Source: Gnetum montanum
Lineage: Eukaryota > Streptophyta > Gnetopsida > Gnetales > Gnetaceae
Assembly: GCA_015680685.1 (NCBI GenBank)
Contig: MNCI01004678.1
Coordinates: forward strand, 1,128,884-1,192,883
Reading direction: 5' to 3'
Length of the DNA stretch: 64,000 nucleotides
A model generated the notes under the pieces. It did not search any database, had not been told where the DNA came from, and was given only the letters and a program-made list of their open reading frames with translations. Shown piece after piece: positions 1 through 11,999 of this stretch. Each line of letters starts with the position of its first letter. The stretch's first letter is position 1. A program made the position numbers and the translations under genes.

Positions 1-177
1 TTGGTTCTCCAATGAACTTCCTCACTAAGTGTGGCATTATTATCATCTTGTAGGAGAGGCATTGTTGTGTGTGAAGTTGTGTGACTTTTTATAATTATTT
101 CTTCTTTTTAAGAGATATATCGTTAAGTTCTTTACAGTGACCTTGTATGATATAACTAATCTAGATAACTAGCACCA

Positions 178-195
178 TCCCTGGCAACGGCGCCA
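178..195 (-). other. Primer binding site of element D, tRNA-Asp type
   Basis: The minus-strand sequence tggcgccgttgccaggga lies one base from the LTR end. It is complementary to the 3' end of plant tRNA-Asp(GUC), the primer known for Athila-lineage gypsy elements. It is the best-preserved primer site of the family in this window; A and B have a GGCACC or GGTGCC variant. Confidence 0.85.
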
Positions 196-196
196 A

Positions 197-1119
197 TGAT
201 GAGTGATGAGGTACCCCTACACTCAACCATATAAAACGAGCGTCGCACGCGCGATCTAGTCGAACTCCGCAGATGGACTAGTTGTGGCACCTAGATAGTT
301 AGCCTTAGGTTGCAGTTCGTTGTCTTCCCACCTAGACTAGTTTTGCATATGTCACGTATGGTTTAGTCTAGATGAGGTGTATGATGTATTCCTAATTCTA
401 TGTTACTCCTAAGACAAAGGAAAATAATATTAACTAAACTAAGCTACGAGGTAAAGGATAAGATAGTCTAATCTAGCCTAAGTACGACGAGCAACTGATT
501 CCTTGATCAACCATACACATCTTGGACTTCGTGCACAACTACCACTGGGACTACCAAGCATAGATCCTAGCTACACCACTAGGCTACCAAGCAGTCATAC
601 TTAAATGCTCGTAATCAAGTCGTACTCGTTCTGCTTCTAGGAGTTTAAGGGTGAGAGACTAATCGCGATGAGCAACCGATTCCTTGACTAGCCGTACACA
701 TCCGTAGATGCTCGTAGCCAAGTCGTACTCACACTGCGCTATGAAAGCAATAAATAAAATTAAATAAATAACAAATAAATAAACTAAGTGAATGCTGCAA
801 TGATGAAGTAATCTCGATCTTTATTGCCGGTCATGTGCGTGTCCAAGTACGGCACACTCGAATAAAGACACCGTACAATTACATTCACCACACTGCGGGC
901 AGACACAGGAAAAAATCTAACTCTAGAGGGATCAAACTGCAAGAGCTTCGCTACTCTAAAACTAGGATTCCGAACAAGGGAGAGCTGCATCTTATTTATA
1001 GATATGGTGGTGGACTACGATATCGCGTACATGATATCATAGGGGAAGACGCGATATCGCGGGGGATGCGATATCGCGTCGGCTACGATATCGCGGCCTG
1101 TGCGAACCACATCTCATTA
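197..1119 (-). repeat. 5' LTR of element D
   Basis: This 923 bp LTR reads right to left. Its outer end reads TAATGAGATG on the minus strand, matching TGATGAGACG in element A with one substitution in the terminal TG. The inner end is TGATGAGTGATGAGG on the plus strand, next to the primer site. The promoter part holds repeated GCGATATCGC palindromes (1018-1096), then a TATA-like tataaata at about 995-1002 and an AATAAA signal at 820-825 (all minus strand). Two related blocks around 590-735, carrying 'cgtaatcaagtcgtactc', are the tandem duplication seen in all LTRs of this family. Confidence 0.85.
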
Positions 1120-1395
1120 GTGGTCCTATCTTTGAATGAGGTGCATAAAGCATTCAACAAGCAATGTCATGACCTCAAAATAAGGAAATTAAAAGTCCAA
1201 CTAGAAGACAAGGTCCTCTATTAGAACCCCACACATGTACCTTAGAAGGAAAAATTTCAAACATTGTGGGAGGAACCTTACATAATTGATCAAATGTTTC
1301 CCTCTAGAGCCATGTTAATCTACAAACCTAAAAGCCCAAATAAAAAGTATTTGGTCAACATCCAACAAGTAAAGTCTTTCTTTGAACCAAGATAG
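1120..1395 (+). pseudogene. Integrase C-terminal fragment (element E)
   Basis: The frame reads LNEVHKAFNKQ, a stretch of charged residues, then DKVLY, and after two in-frame stops FQTLWEEPYII, AMLIYKPK and VNIQQVK, ending at a TAG at 1393-1395. This is the SH3-like C-terminal domain of gypsy integrases that follows the catalytic core; the matching part of element C reads EGPYIIYK, AMMIYKPK and VNIQQVK. The catalytic core is absent because the LTR of D adjoins at 1119. Two internal stops show that it is not functional. Confidence 0.8.
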
Positions 1396-3636
1396 GCCAT
1401 TGCAACTACCACCTTGACGGACGGACAACCACATTCCGTTTTTTGGATCTCTTCCTTTCAATTCAATTATGGGGGAGATGGCCATCTGTGCTAAAAATCC
1501 ATATGGCTTCTTAGTTTTTCTACTTTTTGTTTTCCACATTTTTTATTTTGCAAGTAGAAAACAAAAATTTTTACAAATATGTAAATCTATTTTACAAATT
1601 TTTGATTTTTACATTTTTCTAATTTTACACCATTGTTAGTATCTTTGAATCTTTCTTAATTATTTACATCTTTTTATATTTTTATTTATTTTGTTTTGTT
1701 TTATTTTTTTTGTTTGAGTATGATTTTTCATCTTTTTTGCTAATAAAAGTGCTTTATTACCATAGGACACAATGTCACTGTTGTTGTTTACTAATGATGC
1801 TTTGTGATTAATGTTGTGATTGTCGATGTCTATTTCTATTTTTAAATTTTGATGTCTGATGATTTTGACATGGTTTATTTTTCATGGAATAGGCAGTGAG
1901 TCCATGCCATCCACCCATCTAATAAACTCTATGGTTTTCTTTGTTCTAGGAATTTGAGGTCCCTTCCATTAAAGAAACTTTTAATTAATTGGTGACCTTG
2001 GTAGTTCCAGAATTAGGAAGGATTCAAAGATTTGTAAAGGGTGTGACTTCAAAGGGACTCAATACTCTTTGTACTCTTCTACTTGCTTAAGTGGTTGAGT
2101 GTTTTTCATAGACTTCTTACTGTTCCATTTCATCCACTAATAGGAAGTCAAATAAAGTCTTTGCATGGTGTGGGTCTCATCTAAAAATTTTCAAAAAGAA
2201 AAAAAAGAGAAGATGAGAATTCAAAGCACACCCCTTAGATATAATAAATAAATAAGTCTTTACATGGTGTGGTTCCCATTTAAAAAAAAACATGCTGGGA
2301 ATTCAAAGAACACACCTTAGACAAATAAATGGGCTACAAGCATTGGTTATGGGACTAGAAAGACATGCACCCATGCCTGAAGGTCCCCTCTAACTAAGGC
2401 CCTCTCTCACTTCCTACTACACTCTTTTCTTCTCTTTATGGAATGGTGGTTGTTTTTTGGAAGCACTCTCGTGTCTCGTGTGGGTGAATCAATCTTAGAT
2501 TGGCGGTGTGAAGTCACTGAAAGTGGCTGATTTGGGTGTAGACTAAGGATGGATCTTCTCAAGTCATTTTAAACACAAATTCCATAAGGGACTTCTTATG
2601 ACTTCAATTTGGAATTTCATTCCACCTTTTCCATCATCCATCCATGTTGCCATAACTCACCTCACTACTGGATTCTATGTTATGCTCTATGTTTTGGTTG
2701 GATGTGTTGGAATTCTTGGTTAGAGTCTTCTTGGTTGGTCCTTAACTTTTCATAACCATTAATCAACTATGGGACCCACAGACTCCTTAGTTGAGGTTAT
2801 GTAAGGGCAACAAGGGCATGAGCCTACTATGGGGAGGACCCACTTACATAGCTCTTGGTTTAGTTAGTTAAGGTTCCTTACCTTTGACGTTGCTACAATC
2901 CTATCTTTTGCATATTCCATTGTGTATTCCGCTTAGTGCTCCTCAACCTTTTATTTCATTCATCCCTTGAATCCTTTTTTCTTCATTTTTCCAAATTCAT
3001 GAGCTCCAACACCCTCTTCTCATTTTTTCACACTGTTCTAGGCCTTTTGAGCTTTCACTTGACCCCAATTTTATTCAAAAACTCTTTGTATTTTGCAAGT
3101 TTGACCAAAGTCAAGGATTGTCTACGGTGGTCAATAGCTACATCGACAATGCCTCGTTGACGTAGTGTAAAAATCCTATATATATGGCTGTGTACTTAGA
3201 AATTTTTTTCTCATTTGCCTCATAACACATAGGGAATTGCCATTTTTTAGAGCCCAAAACCTTCTAGAGCCCATAACTTCCCAACCGTTTGTCCAAATCA
3301 CTCCATATTTCAATCCTGCACTTATCGAAGGTAAGCTCTTTATCATGGGGGCCACAAACCTTAAGGTTTTCGATGAAATTTTTGAAAATTTTTCTAACTC
3401 CCCAAAGGGTTAATAAACTTAACAATATGCAAACATTAATTTTTTCAAGAGCTAACCCTTCCGACAATCTCCAAGATGATTTATTAACAATAACACATGA
3501 ATAAAATAATGATTGGAATAATTAAATCAACCATAATCACAACTTAGGCAAGTGTAACTATCCTAAAGAGATAAGGTATCCTAATTGCTTCATGTTGCAC
3601 AATGATTGCTAATCCATGGTTTTATTGTGATTACAG
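1396..3636 (+). other. Post-integrase non-coding region of element E
   Basis: No gene is visible. A purine-rich motif (ttatgggggagatggcc, about 1447-1463) is followed by T-rich sequence with repeated 'ttttacaaattttt' units (1530-1700). Blocks around 1900-2450 and 2750-2900 resemble the 3' regions of A, B and C, for example the phrases about 'gaattcaaagcacacccctta' and 'ctactatggggaggacc'. A short stretch near 3130-3210 (cctcgttgacgtagtg then ctatatatatggc) resembles the promoter part of the E LTR and could be a remnant of another LTR. Confidence 0.6.
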
Positions 3637-6589
3637 ATGGCACTAAGACCTAAGCACCCACAAAAAGGAGAACCTTCTCAACTGAGGGAGAAATGGCCCA
3701 AAGCTGGAAGGGCCCAACAAGAACAAGCCCAAGAACCATTAGAAGCAATCCATGCAATGGGACTTCTTCATGAGGAGCCTAAAGTGGAATTTTTTTGATT
3801 GATTCTAGAAGAAGTACCCACAGAACAATCATAGTGAGGAAAAGTGTCAAGACCCATATCGAGGCTTGAAGTCACTTTGACTTAAGCTTACCCTGACATC
3901 ATCAAGTCCCAAAAGATTCAATAGTCAGTTCTTCAAGAAATGAACTTTAGGCCATTCTTAAAAAAAGCTCCAAAAAATATCAAAACATAACTGCAAACCT
4001 CTTCCATGTGGCCAATCATCACATCCAATGGGGAATGGTACATGGGAGAGACATATCTCTTCTAGAACAATAGAAGGTCAAGGTCCATAGTTAAGATCAA
4101 GGATATTTAAGTATCCTACTTAGCCAAAGCTATTGTGTAGGCACTCGGGGGGAACATAGTTGGCAAAGATATCAACGAAGGATGATCCTAAGGCCAAGAA
4201 GGAGAGGACTTAGCGGTGCTATGGGATCGATCGTAAGAAGTACAACATGCTCACACTGGCGAAGTGCATCTATTTTAAAATTGTAGCATATCAACTTATT
4301 CCAACAGTGAGGCCAAGTAAGATAACTACCTCTTTTGCTTGAGCATGCACTACTCTAAGCAAGAGATTTCCCATAAACCTTCCACAACTCATCTATTTGG
4401 AGATTGAAAAGCACTTCAAGGAAAATGAATGTGGAAAAGAAAACCCTACCCTTTCTGTGCCTCATTTGGAAACTCTGCAAAAGGGCAAGAATCATTCGCT
4501 ATGCCAACGATATAATCAGGCATGCTCCTTTGGCCTCATGGTCCAAAATCATGAAGGAAAAGACGTTGACTACAACTCAATAGGAGTAGCCACCATCACC
4601 AATGCCTACTTAAGAAACAACATTGGAGGCCCATACAACTATTAAGCACTTGTGCAAGATCTAAAAGTAGCTCTTGAGTGAGCAAGAGTAGCATGTAGGG
4701 ACGAGTGGTGTGGATCCATCTATGTATAGACCAACAATGAGTCACCTTAATGAGGTGGCTCAAACAATCAATCAAATGAAAAGGGGTGGGCTAATATTAT
4801 TTTTCCAATGAACATAGTTGATCACAAGGTCAGATCCCAATGCTCGAGAGATGACAGTGTTGTAATCACAACACTATTTATTTCTAAAAATCTCTAGGAA
4901 TGCTACCTCCTTCACAATGTGTTTGGAGGAAGGTGAAGGAGCAATTGTTGTGGTGATGCAGCACCAAGGGTAAGAGATGGTGATTGAAGTTGTTGCTGAT
5001 CATGTCGTCGAAGCACTCAATGCACCTACGATATCTGTACTAGATGTATTTGCACTTTGAGATGTGTAGATGTCCACAGGCATGGTTAGCAAAAAACTAA
5101 ATGTAGCCTAGCATGAAGAATTACTAAATTGATTACTGGGGACAAGGCAACTGATTCCAGATATCTTTGATTTTCCAGAAAACATCACCACAACCTAGTC
5201 GAAGCTGCTAGATGCAAGGGGTAAATGCATCATCTTGGAGGAACAACTCAAAATGGCTCAAGCACAAAATGAATGCTTGACCATGGAGGTTGTCAAATTA
5301 TGTGCTCACCTTGCTAATCCTATGATCCTCAGCCCAATAATAACTAAGGATGAAGCTTCCCAATAGCTTCAAGAATAATTCAGGAAGGCTAAGGAAGAAG
5401 TAGTAATGGCCATCTTCAACTAGTCCATAGTAGAAGCAAAGATACATTCAATTTAGAGGTACTTGACTTAGATGCACCAAGAGAATGAAACTCTAACCAC
5501 ACAGAATTATTGCCTACATAATGTTGATGCTCAAAAGGAAAAATGCAAGAATATATTCATCAATAATAGGAGCAATTAGCCAAGGTGAATATGGAATTAA
5601 GGAAATTGACCACAAAGAATTAAAATCTGTCAATGGAAGAAGTTCGTGCCTTATGCCATAAGTCTACAATTGAAATTACCTCTTGGAAGAATGAAGCTTT
5701 AAAGTTTGAAAAAGTTAAAATCACTATAAAGACTAGGTTGGCCTGTAGAAGGAAGTAAACAAGAAGCACATCCAAATGGTGAAGGCAAAAATAAATGAAG
5801 CTCTCCAACAACTTCAACAAGGAAAAAAAGTTTGGTAGCCCATCATTGATGAGATTGATGCCTACAACAAAGTGGAGATCTACCTAAAGGAGTTGCAAAT
5901 AGAAGAAATGACAAAGTACATGGAGTTGGCCAATCTCCACTATGCAAACCTAGCTATGTTGACTATTGAAAAACTATGGTCAGATTTAGAAAAACAAGTG
6001 ACTAGCTCATGTTTGCTATACAAGGTAGAGTTCAAGCACCATAAAGAAACTAAGTAGAATCTTGAGACTGCAAATGCTGAACTCAAATCACTCAAAGTAT
6101 GATTCACAAATCAACAATCAACTATTGAGGACCTAACCAAAAGGATGAGTGATTACAAGAAGCTGAAGGAAATGGTTAGAGTGTTTGACATTGAACGCAA
6201 ACAATTTGCTACCTAGTTCATCAATGAAAAGGAGATGTTTCCAAAAATTTTGTGTCCCTGGGATGCTCGTTCCAAACCACATTGGCGAAGCTACATGGAT
6301 GGTGCATAATCCTAAAAGTAAGAAGAAGAAAATGAAAGCACTATTGGATGCTTTCTACCTCACACCGAAAGTTGTAGTAGTAGTAGGATAGTTGTAGCCA
6401 CCTCAACCACCACACATGCATGAAGCCGATGAAGGTCCCTCAGAACCTTAAGAGCCACCACTGCCTGGGACTGTCTGGTCTTCTCCACCAAACTTCATGC
6501 TATCAAAGAACATGCTAGCCAATTTTGAAGAGTCATGTCATGGTGTTCAATTTTGTGTCATGAACACTGCCATTTTTGTAATGTGTTGA
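3637..6589 (+). pseudogene. Decayed ORF in the env position of element E
   Basis: An ATG at 3637 opens MALRPKHPQKGEPSQ and follows directly after a sequence like a splice acceptor (tttattgtgattacag). Downstream, open pieces in shifting frames carry long charged, coiled-coil-like stretches, for example LEEQLKMAQAQNECL near 5.2 kb, YLKELQIEEMTKYMEL near 5.9 kb and TIEDLTKRMSDYKKLKEM near 6.15 kb, and then a proline- and acid-rich tail near 6.4 kb. Athila-lineage elements often carry a third ORF here, between integrase and the 3' LTR, thought to be expressed by splicing. I see no clear signal peptide or transmembrane segment, so env identity is not supported and only the position fits. Many stops and frameshifts show that it is dead. 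Confidence 0.45.
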
Positions 6590-6719
6590 TTCATACACTT
6601 AGGCACTCCGTTTTTGTTAGTTCAGTGTATTTTGTTTATGAAAGGTCAGTCAATAATTCCATACCTTTCCAATTTTGTAAAAGAACTCAAGTATGAGTTT
6701 TCATTTATTCATGGGGGTA

Positions 6720-7596
6720 TGATGAGTTGTAGTTTTGTTGGCTGTGCAGATGAGGCCTTGTTGATTGGGCCTCATTGACGTGGCCCTGTCGACATAGTGT
6801 CTACTTTTTGGCTATAAATACATGCTTACTAGTTGCATTTATGGTAAGAGAGATTTCAGTAGTAGTGAAGCTCTTGTAGTTTGTTCATTTTAAATTAGAA
6901 TATTTTCCCTGAGTGCCTGCAACAAGAGTCATTGAGTGTATAGATCTTTATTTGAGCATTGTTGTACTTGAGCATAACAGTGTGTGCGGCAATAAAGATG
7001 AGCTTTCTAATAAACATTGTAACATTCTAGATAGATTAAATATTTTATTTATGCATTTAATGTTTTTAATTATTTATTAAATGTTTTCTAGTAATTAAGC
7101 TAATGAAGTAGTTAAAAAGATAAGCCAAATAGATTAAACACATAAGTACAACCACTTCGAGTGTAACACATATTCACTTGGTAATCCCAACAGTGTTATT
7201 GCTTAGTATGCCCAGTAGCATAGCACTTGGTAACCCAACAGTGGATACATGGGTTCAGGATGTGTGCAGAAAGTGGGATCAAGTGCTTATGTTAGGACTA
7301 GTTAGACACTAGTTAATTAGTTAATTTAAATTAGTTAATTCAATTACTTTTATCTCCCTTTAAACACCAAACCATAAAATATAAAATGATAAAAATTAGA
7401 TGCCTCAATTACACTTAACCATACCAATGTACATCACAAGAGTAATTGGAAAGATAATGATTGACCTTAAGGCAAAGATTCACTTCCTACAAGACTAGTG
7501 CACTGGAAACTATAAAGTCCATGGAATTTGACTAGATCTCGTGTGAACACATTGTGATTTGTATGGTTGGGTGTAGGGGTACCTCATCACTCATTA
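6720..7596 (+). repeat. 3' LTR of element E
   Basis: This 877 bp LTR starts TGATGAGTTG just after the purine tract attcatgggggta and ends ggtacctcatcactcatta, matching the A/B LTR end with the terminal CA changed to TA. A TATA box (gctataaata, 6811-6820) and AATAAA (6991-6996) mark the promoter and the end of R. Its U3 lacks the GATATC palindromes of A, B and D and has instead tgacgtggc and gtcgacatag, so it belongs to a different subfamily. Confidence 0.85.
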
Positions 7597-7941
7597 GCTT
7601 AGAATTCATAGTTCTTTTCCAAGGAAAAGTTAGAAAAATTAAAATATATGTGGCAAATCAAATAAAGGAGAGGATAAAAACCCACATGAAAGGATCAAGC
7701 CTTTCTCTCAAGCTATAAATAGAGTAATAATTCATGTAATAATAATAAGTTGGATGAACCTTCATGTAATAATAAGTTGGAGTAATAAATAGTAAGAAAT
7801 CATGAGTGTTGTTATTTTATTGTTTCTTCTCTATTACTCCACTCTTAATTCTTATGAGGATTTTCATTATTGATCAAGAATTCTTAGCCCTCCATTAATG
7901 AAGATCTTAAGCTTTCTCTAATTAAAATCTCATCTTTGATA
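7597..7941 (+). repeat. 5' LTR of element F, left edge damaged
   Basis: The copy matches 28216-28534 over its length with scattered substitutions; shared landmarks are ttccaaggaaa, gttagaaaaattaaa, agctataaatag or agttataaatag (TATA-like), tatgaggattttcatt and atgaagatct. About 10 bp at the start are lost where the LTR of E abuts. It ends ctttgata beside the primer site; the other copy ends ctttgaca. Confidence 0.75.
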
Positions 7942-7942
7942 G

Positions 7943-7954
7943 TGGTATCAAAGC
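7943..7954 (+). other. Primer binding site of element F, initiator-Met type
   Basis: The sequence tggtatcaaagc begins one base after the LTR. It matches the tggtatcagagc primer site complementary to initiator tRNA-Met, usual for plant Ty1/copia elements, with one substitution. The same sequence occurs in element H. Confidence 0.75.
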
Positions 7955-8250
7955 ACAAAATTTGAACTCCTAATATTAAAGATATAAGAGACATTTAGAA
8001 GAAGAAAAAAATTATTTCAATTTTATTGAAGAAATTTTGAATAATTTACTTAGAAAGCATGTTTAAAAGTTGGGAGATATATTTTGATAAATATTTTTAA
8101 ATAATAAGATATTTCCTTTATAAGAATAATACATTGCATTAAATTTTTTGCTCAAAGATTAGAAAAAGAACATCATATCCTCTCAACAATTTGAAGAAGA
8201 ACATTAAATCCTCTTAAAGATTGAAAGAAGGACAAAATATCCTTTGAGAA

Positions 8251-9156
8251 TGTTGTGATGGAAAATCTTGATCATTGGAAGAAACCAAGGATTCTCATCC
8301 ACAAGTAGCCTCAACCTTGAATTCCCTAGGGCCTTTGCAAAGAAAAGTGGGATTCAAGATGGCCTAGATGGTTTAGTAGATCACCCAGGCACTTAGGGGG
8401 TTCAAAATGGGGGTGTAAAAAAAGTATAAAAATATGGAAATATATGAAACAATGTACTAAAATATAACAATTATATATGAAATTGTACACAATCTAGAAT
8501 CATAAATTTCATTATATGAACAAAAAATGAGTTCAAAGATGTGTACAAAATTGGTACCCAAGAGGGAGGCAAAAGGGGGTTCACTTGGGTAGGGGTTCAG
8601 AGTCCATTAAAGCCACACGCAACTCCATGATCCTGTATCTTTGTCACTCCTAATGATATTGAACCTCCTTTATCTCCTCCATAGATATGTAACATTGTTT
8701 GATGTTGGGGGTTATGGAAGTGTGAAGGATTAGGATGGTCAAAGTGCACCATGTTAGGATTTGGTGATCCCATGGGCGTAACGTTGACACCCAAAACTCA
8801 CAAATCCAAAAGGGGGGAATAATAGGAGGTGTTAAGCCGCAGGGGGGTCCACGTTGCTAAGCACTAAGGAGCTACATTTTTGCCAAGGAAGCAAGAGCTC
8901 TTGGATGCCAAAATGCCAAGGGCATTGAATTGCAAAAGTATAGAACCTTAACATGGTGTCAAGGTGTGGTTTTTATAGGGTTATGGCCATGATTCGTGTT
9001 GTAAATTGGCTACAGACAGTTGACATGATTGGCTAAAAATTGGCTACCAAATTACTAATTAATTGGCTGCAAATTGGATACTAAATTACTAAAAATTAGT
9101 TGCCATGTTTAGGGGGTAGGTAAGGTTCACTCCCCTTCCACAAACACACCCACCAC

Positions 9157-9188
<32 letters not shown>

Positions 9189-9232
9189 TAGTTACACTCC
9201 TCCATGCTGGCCTTAAAGTCTCCTAGCTAGCT
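8251..9232 (-). repeat. 3' LTR of element G
   Basis: It is homologous to 26974-28086 from tgttgtgatgg to cctagctagc, including long shared stretches such as gtactaaaatataacaatta and ggccttaaagtctcctagct. It is shorter than the right copy because about 130 bp near the inner end are missing or replaced by a C run (9158-9188). The adjoining internal sequence on the minus strand, aaggggctaag, is a plausible polypurine tract. Confidence 0.8.
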
Positions 9233-10469
9233 TAGCCCCTTACAGGGGTGTGTCAGCGTAGAGAAAAGTATACCCCCCATAAAACCCATCAAATTACCAT
9301 TTTTGGCATTCCAAAAGGCAATTTTGACTTTCCCAAGCCCAAATATAGACACTAGATGACCTTTTTCACTTGAGGAATAAGGCTTTGGTCACTTATGAAG
9401 CATTTTTCAGCCCCAAAAGTATGAAACATATGAGATTGCCCCTTTATGGGTTACAACTTTCACATTTACAATAAAGCATTACCTTAGGTTTCATGGGATG
9501 GGATCACAAAGATTTTAACATGAAAATTTAGTGGTATTTAATTGGTCCCTCTTTGTTGGTGTCTTGATGATTGACCTGACAAGCACTGACAAAGAATGCA
9601 AAACACCACTAGAGGTCCCCCACCAATGTTCCCTCTTTTTGCTTAATCTAGTCATGTCAAACCATGTAGAAAGTACTTGTGATGATGGGATTGGATTATG
9701 ATGGAGGAATGATTATCATAGTTAGGAAGATGGTCATGAAAGCTAACAATGTATTACAAGTATTGCCATCATAGTGGTAGCATTGTATTGACATATTTTG
9801 AAGTGTTGGTCACTTGACAAATGCATTTGAGATAGCAACCACTTCACTCCAGAAATTTTTCAGCCATTGGGCTTTAAGACTTTTTTGGCCATTTTTCTCC
9901 TTGGCAATTTTCTTCCCCTATTTTTTTTGTGGGATGAAACTTTCATTGGGTTTGCTAAGGTCAGTTTAACATGGTTTTCTCGCTAAGTGAGTTGTGTTAC
10001 ATTTAATGGACTTGAGAGTTATGCTATCAAATGAGATTTGTTATGCTTGATGGACTTAATGGTTTTCCCACCAAATGAATTATGTTACATCCAAGTGGAC
10101 TTGAGGATGGAGCATGTTGAGGAATATCATATAGTTATAGTGCATGAGTGGTAAACATGAGTTAACATTGTTGCTTAAGGTATGGAAGACTATAATCAAG
10201 CTACAGGGCTTGGCATAAGGAGTGGTGTTAGAGGGAGGGTATTGGTATAAGCACTCTTAACATAGTAGGAGAAACTCACTAAATCTTACACATTGAGGTC
10301 ATGTAGTGATTTGCTACTGTAATGAGTTACACCTTTGTCATGGCTTTAGGCTTCATCCTATAAACACAAATCTAAGAGGACAATAAAACCAAGCAAACAA
10401 AGCATGTTAAATCATTACAATGCATATATAGACCACATGGAGAATAAAAATAAGCCACCTAGGCTATCA
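9233..10469 (-). other. 3' untranslated region of element G
   Basis: This stretch holds no recognisable gene. It lies between the integrase end and the 3' LTR of G. The part next to the LTR, from ccccttacaggggtgtgtcagcg, resembles the C-rich tandem repeat unit found at 14760-16080. Confidence 0.5.
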
Positions 10470-10625
10470 ATGTTGCCAGTTTAAGTCCATGATAGGCTGT
10501 AGTACCAGTTTTAGACCCTGGTAGGCTGTGTTGTTACTAGTTTTAGGCCCTGGTAGGCCATGTTGCCAGTTCAAGGCATTAGTAAGCCATATTGCTAGTT
10601 TAAGGCCTTAGCAGGCTATTCTAGA
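10470..10625 (-). repeat. GGCC-rich minisatellite, copy set 1 (element G)
   Basis: About five imperfect units of roughly 30-37 bp follow the pattern 'gttgccagttttaggccctggtaggc'. They lie just downstream of integrase in the element's direction. Related units occur at 14340-14420, 14625-14680 and 22405-22620. Tat-lineage elements are known for short tandem repeats in their 3' untranslated region. Confidence 0.7.
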
Positions 10626-10652
10626 GTAGGCTCACTTATTGATGATTTTTGG

Positions 10653-11720
10653 CTACATGTAATATGGCTTTAGATAGGAGTGACTAATCGAATTAGCTAG
10701 CTCATTCCTATCCATATCAGCTACCTTGAATGCTCCATTGCCATAGGCTTTTGTGACTAGGAAAGGCCATTCCCAGTTGGCTAAGAATTTATTTGCATGC
10801 TCGCAAATAACTTTGAGAACTAGGTCATCTTCCTTGATCTTATGCATGGTTAAGTTATGATGGTGTTGTCATTTCTACCTCTCTTGATAACATTCAATGT
10901 GAGCAATTGCTTGCATATGTTGCTCCTCCATTGAGTCTATGGCCATCATTCAAAACTCCTTGTTTTGTTCATTGTTGATAAAGTCAATTAAGGCTACTCG
11001 AAGTGATGGCACCTATAATTCAAGAGGTAATACAAATTTAAAACCATAAACTAAGCTATAAGGGGTTACTCTAATTATTGTGAGATAGGTCGTTCTAGAG
11101 GCCCATAGTGCATGGACAAGTTGCTCATGCCATTTACACTTGTTATTATTGAGCATCTTTTTTAGCAAGTTGATAATGGCTTTGTTACTTGTTTCTACTT
11201 GTCTGTTGGCCTGAGGATAATAAGACAATGAGAAAGAATGCTTAGTGCCCAAGTTATGATAGGAATTTTTCATTTTGTGGCTTTTGAATTATGGTCCATT
11301 ATCTGTAACTATGGTCATGGGTATGCCAAAATGGGCTACAATGTTATCTAAGATAAATTTGCAAACTTGTTCAGATGTAGTCTTTCTTAAGGAAATAGGC
11401 TCAACCCACTTCATAAAGTATTTGGTTGTAGTGATGATGAAGCTATGACTTATGGAAGACTTGGGTGTTATAAGTCTGATGATATCTAACCCCCATCATT
11501 GGAATAGCCAAGTGATTTGAGCAGTATGCAACTCTATTGGTGATACATGTATGAAGTTACTATGTTGTTGGCACGTGTCATAATGCTTAACCTTTTGCAT
11601 GTAGTCACTTTCCATATGGGGCCAGTACTAACCTAACCACCTAATCTTAGCAGCCATGGCTCTTGGTCCTTTATGTCCTCCACAAACACCCTTATGAACC
11701 TCCTCTAGGACTATTCTGGC
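10653..11720 (-). pseudogene. Integrase of element G (Tat-like)
   Basis: The translation begins with a zinc-binding region (EVHKGVCGGH, then YDTCQQH, where the first of the usual two cysteines is replaced by Tyr). The catalytic core follows: WGLDII with the first Asp, FIITTTKYFMKWVEP, VTDNGP with the second Asp, and QANRQVETSNK with the Glu, so all three catalytic acids survive. The C-terminal domain reads EDDLVLK, ANWEWPFLV and HSYLKPYY. Length and order match a normal integrase. Stops, for example in the zinc-finger part and after VTDNGP, show it is inactive. Confidence 0.85.
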
Positions 11721-11999
11721 TTTAGGTTTACTTAAGCACTTTAGTAATATACCATCATATGATCGTCAACATAATATGTTGTCACCTATGATGACATATT
11801 GCTTTGATCTTTTTCATACAACATCCTTTGGGGTGGTAGTTAGGCCTTGCAAAGACTTACCATGCATAAAGTAAAATGTGATATCATCATGCCACTCTAT
11901 GGAAGGAGTAGTATGGATGACAGCTACAAAGGTATCCTCAGTGTTTTGTATGATGGGAATAGCACAATCCATGGTTAAGGTGGACAAACATTTGGTATC

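Larger units (their letters stand above)
1..1119 (-). mobile_element. Element D: Athila-like LTR element, 5' LTR and leader only
   Basis: The sequence shows an LTR on the minus strand, followed to the left by a tRNA-Asp primer site and leader sequence that leaves the window. The LTR is clearly of the same family as the LTRs of elements A and B, with the same inner end, GATATC-rich promoter, TATA box, polyadenylation signal and repeated block in the downstream part. The coding region lies beyond position 1. The right end abuts integrase sequence of element E, which reads on the opposite strand, so D most likely inserted into E. The second target-site copy is outside the window, so this order is inferred from the junction alone. 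Confidence 0.8.
1120..7596 (+). mobile_element. Element E: 3' part of an Athila-like gypsy element
   Basis: From left to right the element holds the end of integrase, about 2.2 kb of non-coding sequence similar to the 3' regions of A and C, a degraded coiled-coil ORF, a purine-rich tract and a complete 3' LTR. Everything upstream of the integrase C-terminus is missing, apparently cut by the LTR of D. C and A also have the post-integrase non-coding region but go straight to their LTR, whereas E has about 3 kb of extra coding-like sequence. The 3' LTR is joined directly to the damaged start of the F LTR, so no target duplication could be recovered. Confidence 0.75.

Noticed and set aside
835-1224. 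129-codon plus-strand ORF at the left edge
   Set aside because: It runs across the D LTR, antisense to its promoter, into E integrase; only the last third is real integrase text.
2936-3160. Phe/Leu-rich 74-codon ORF in element E
   Set aside because: It lies in the non-coding 3' region; composition alone explains it.
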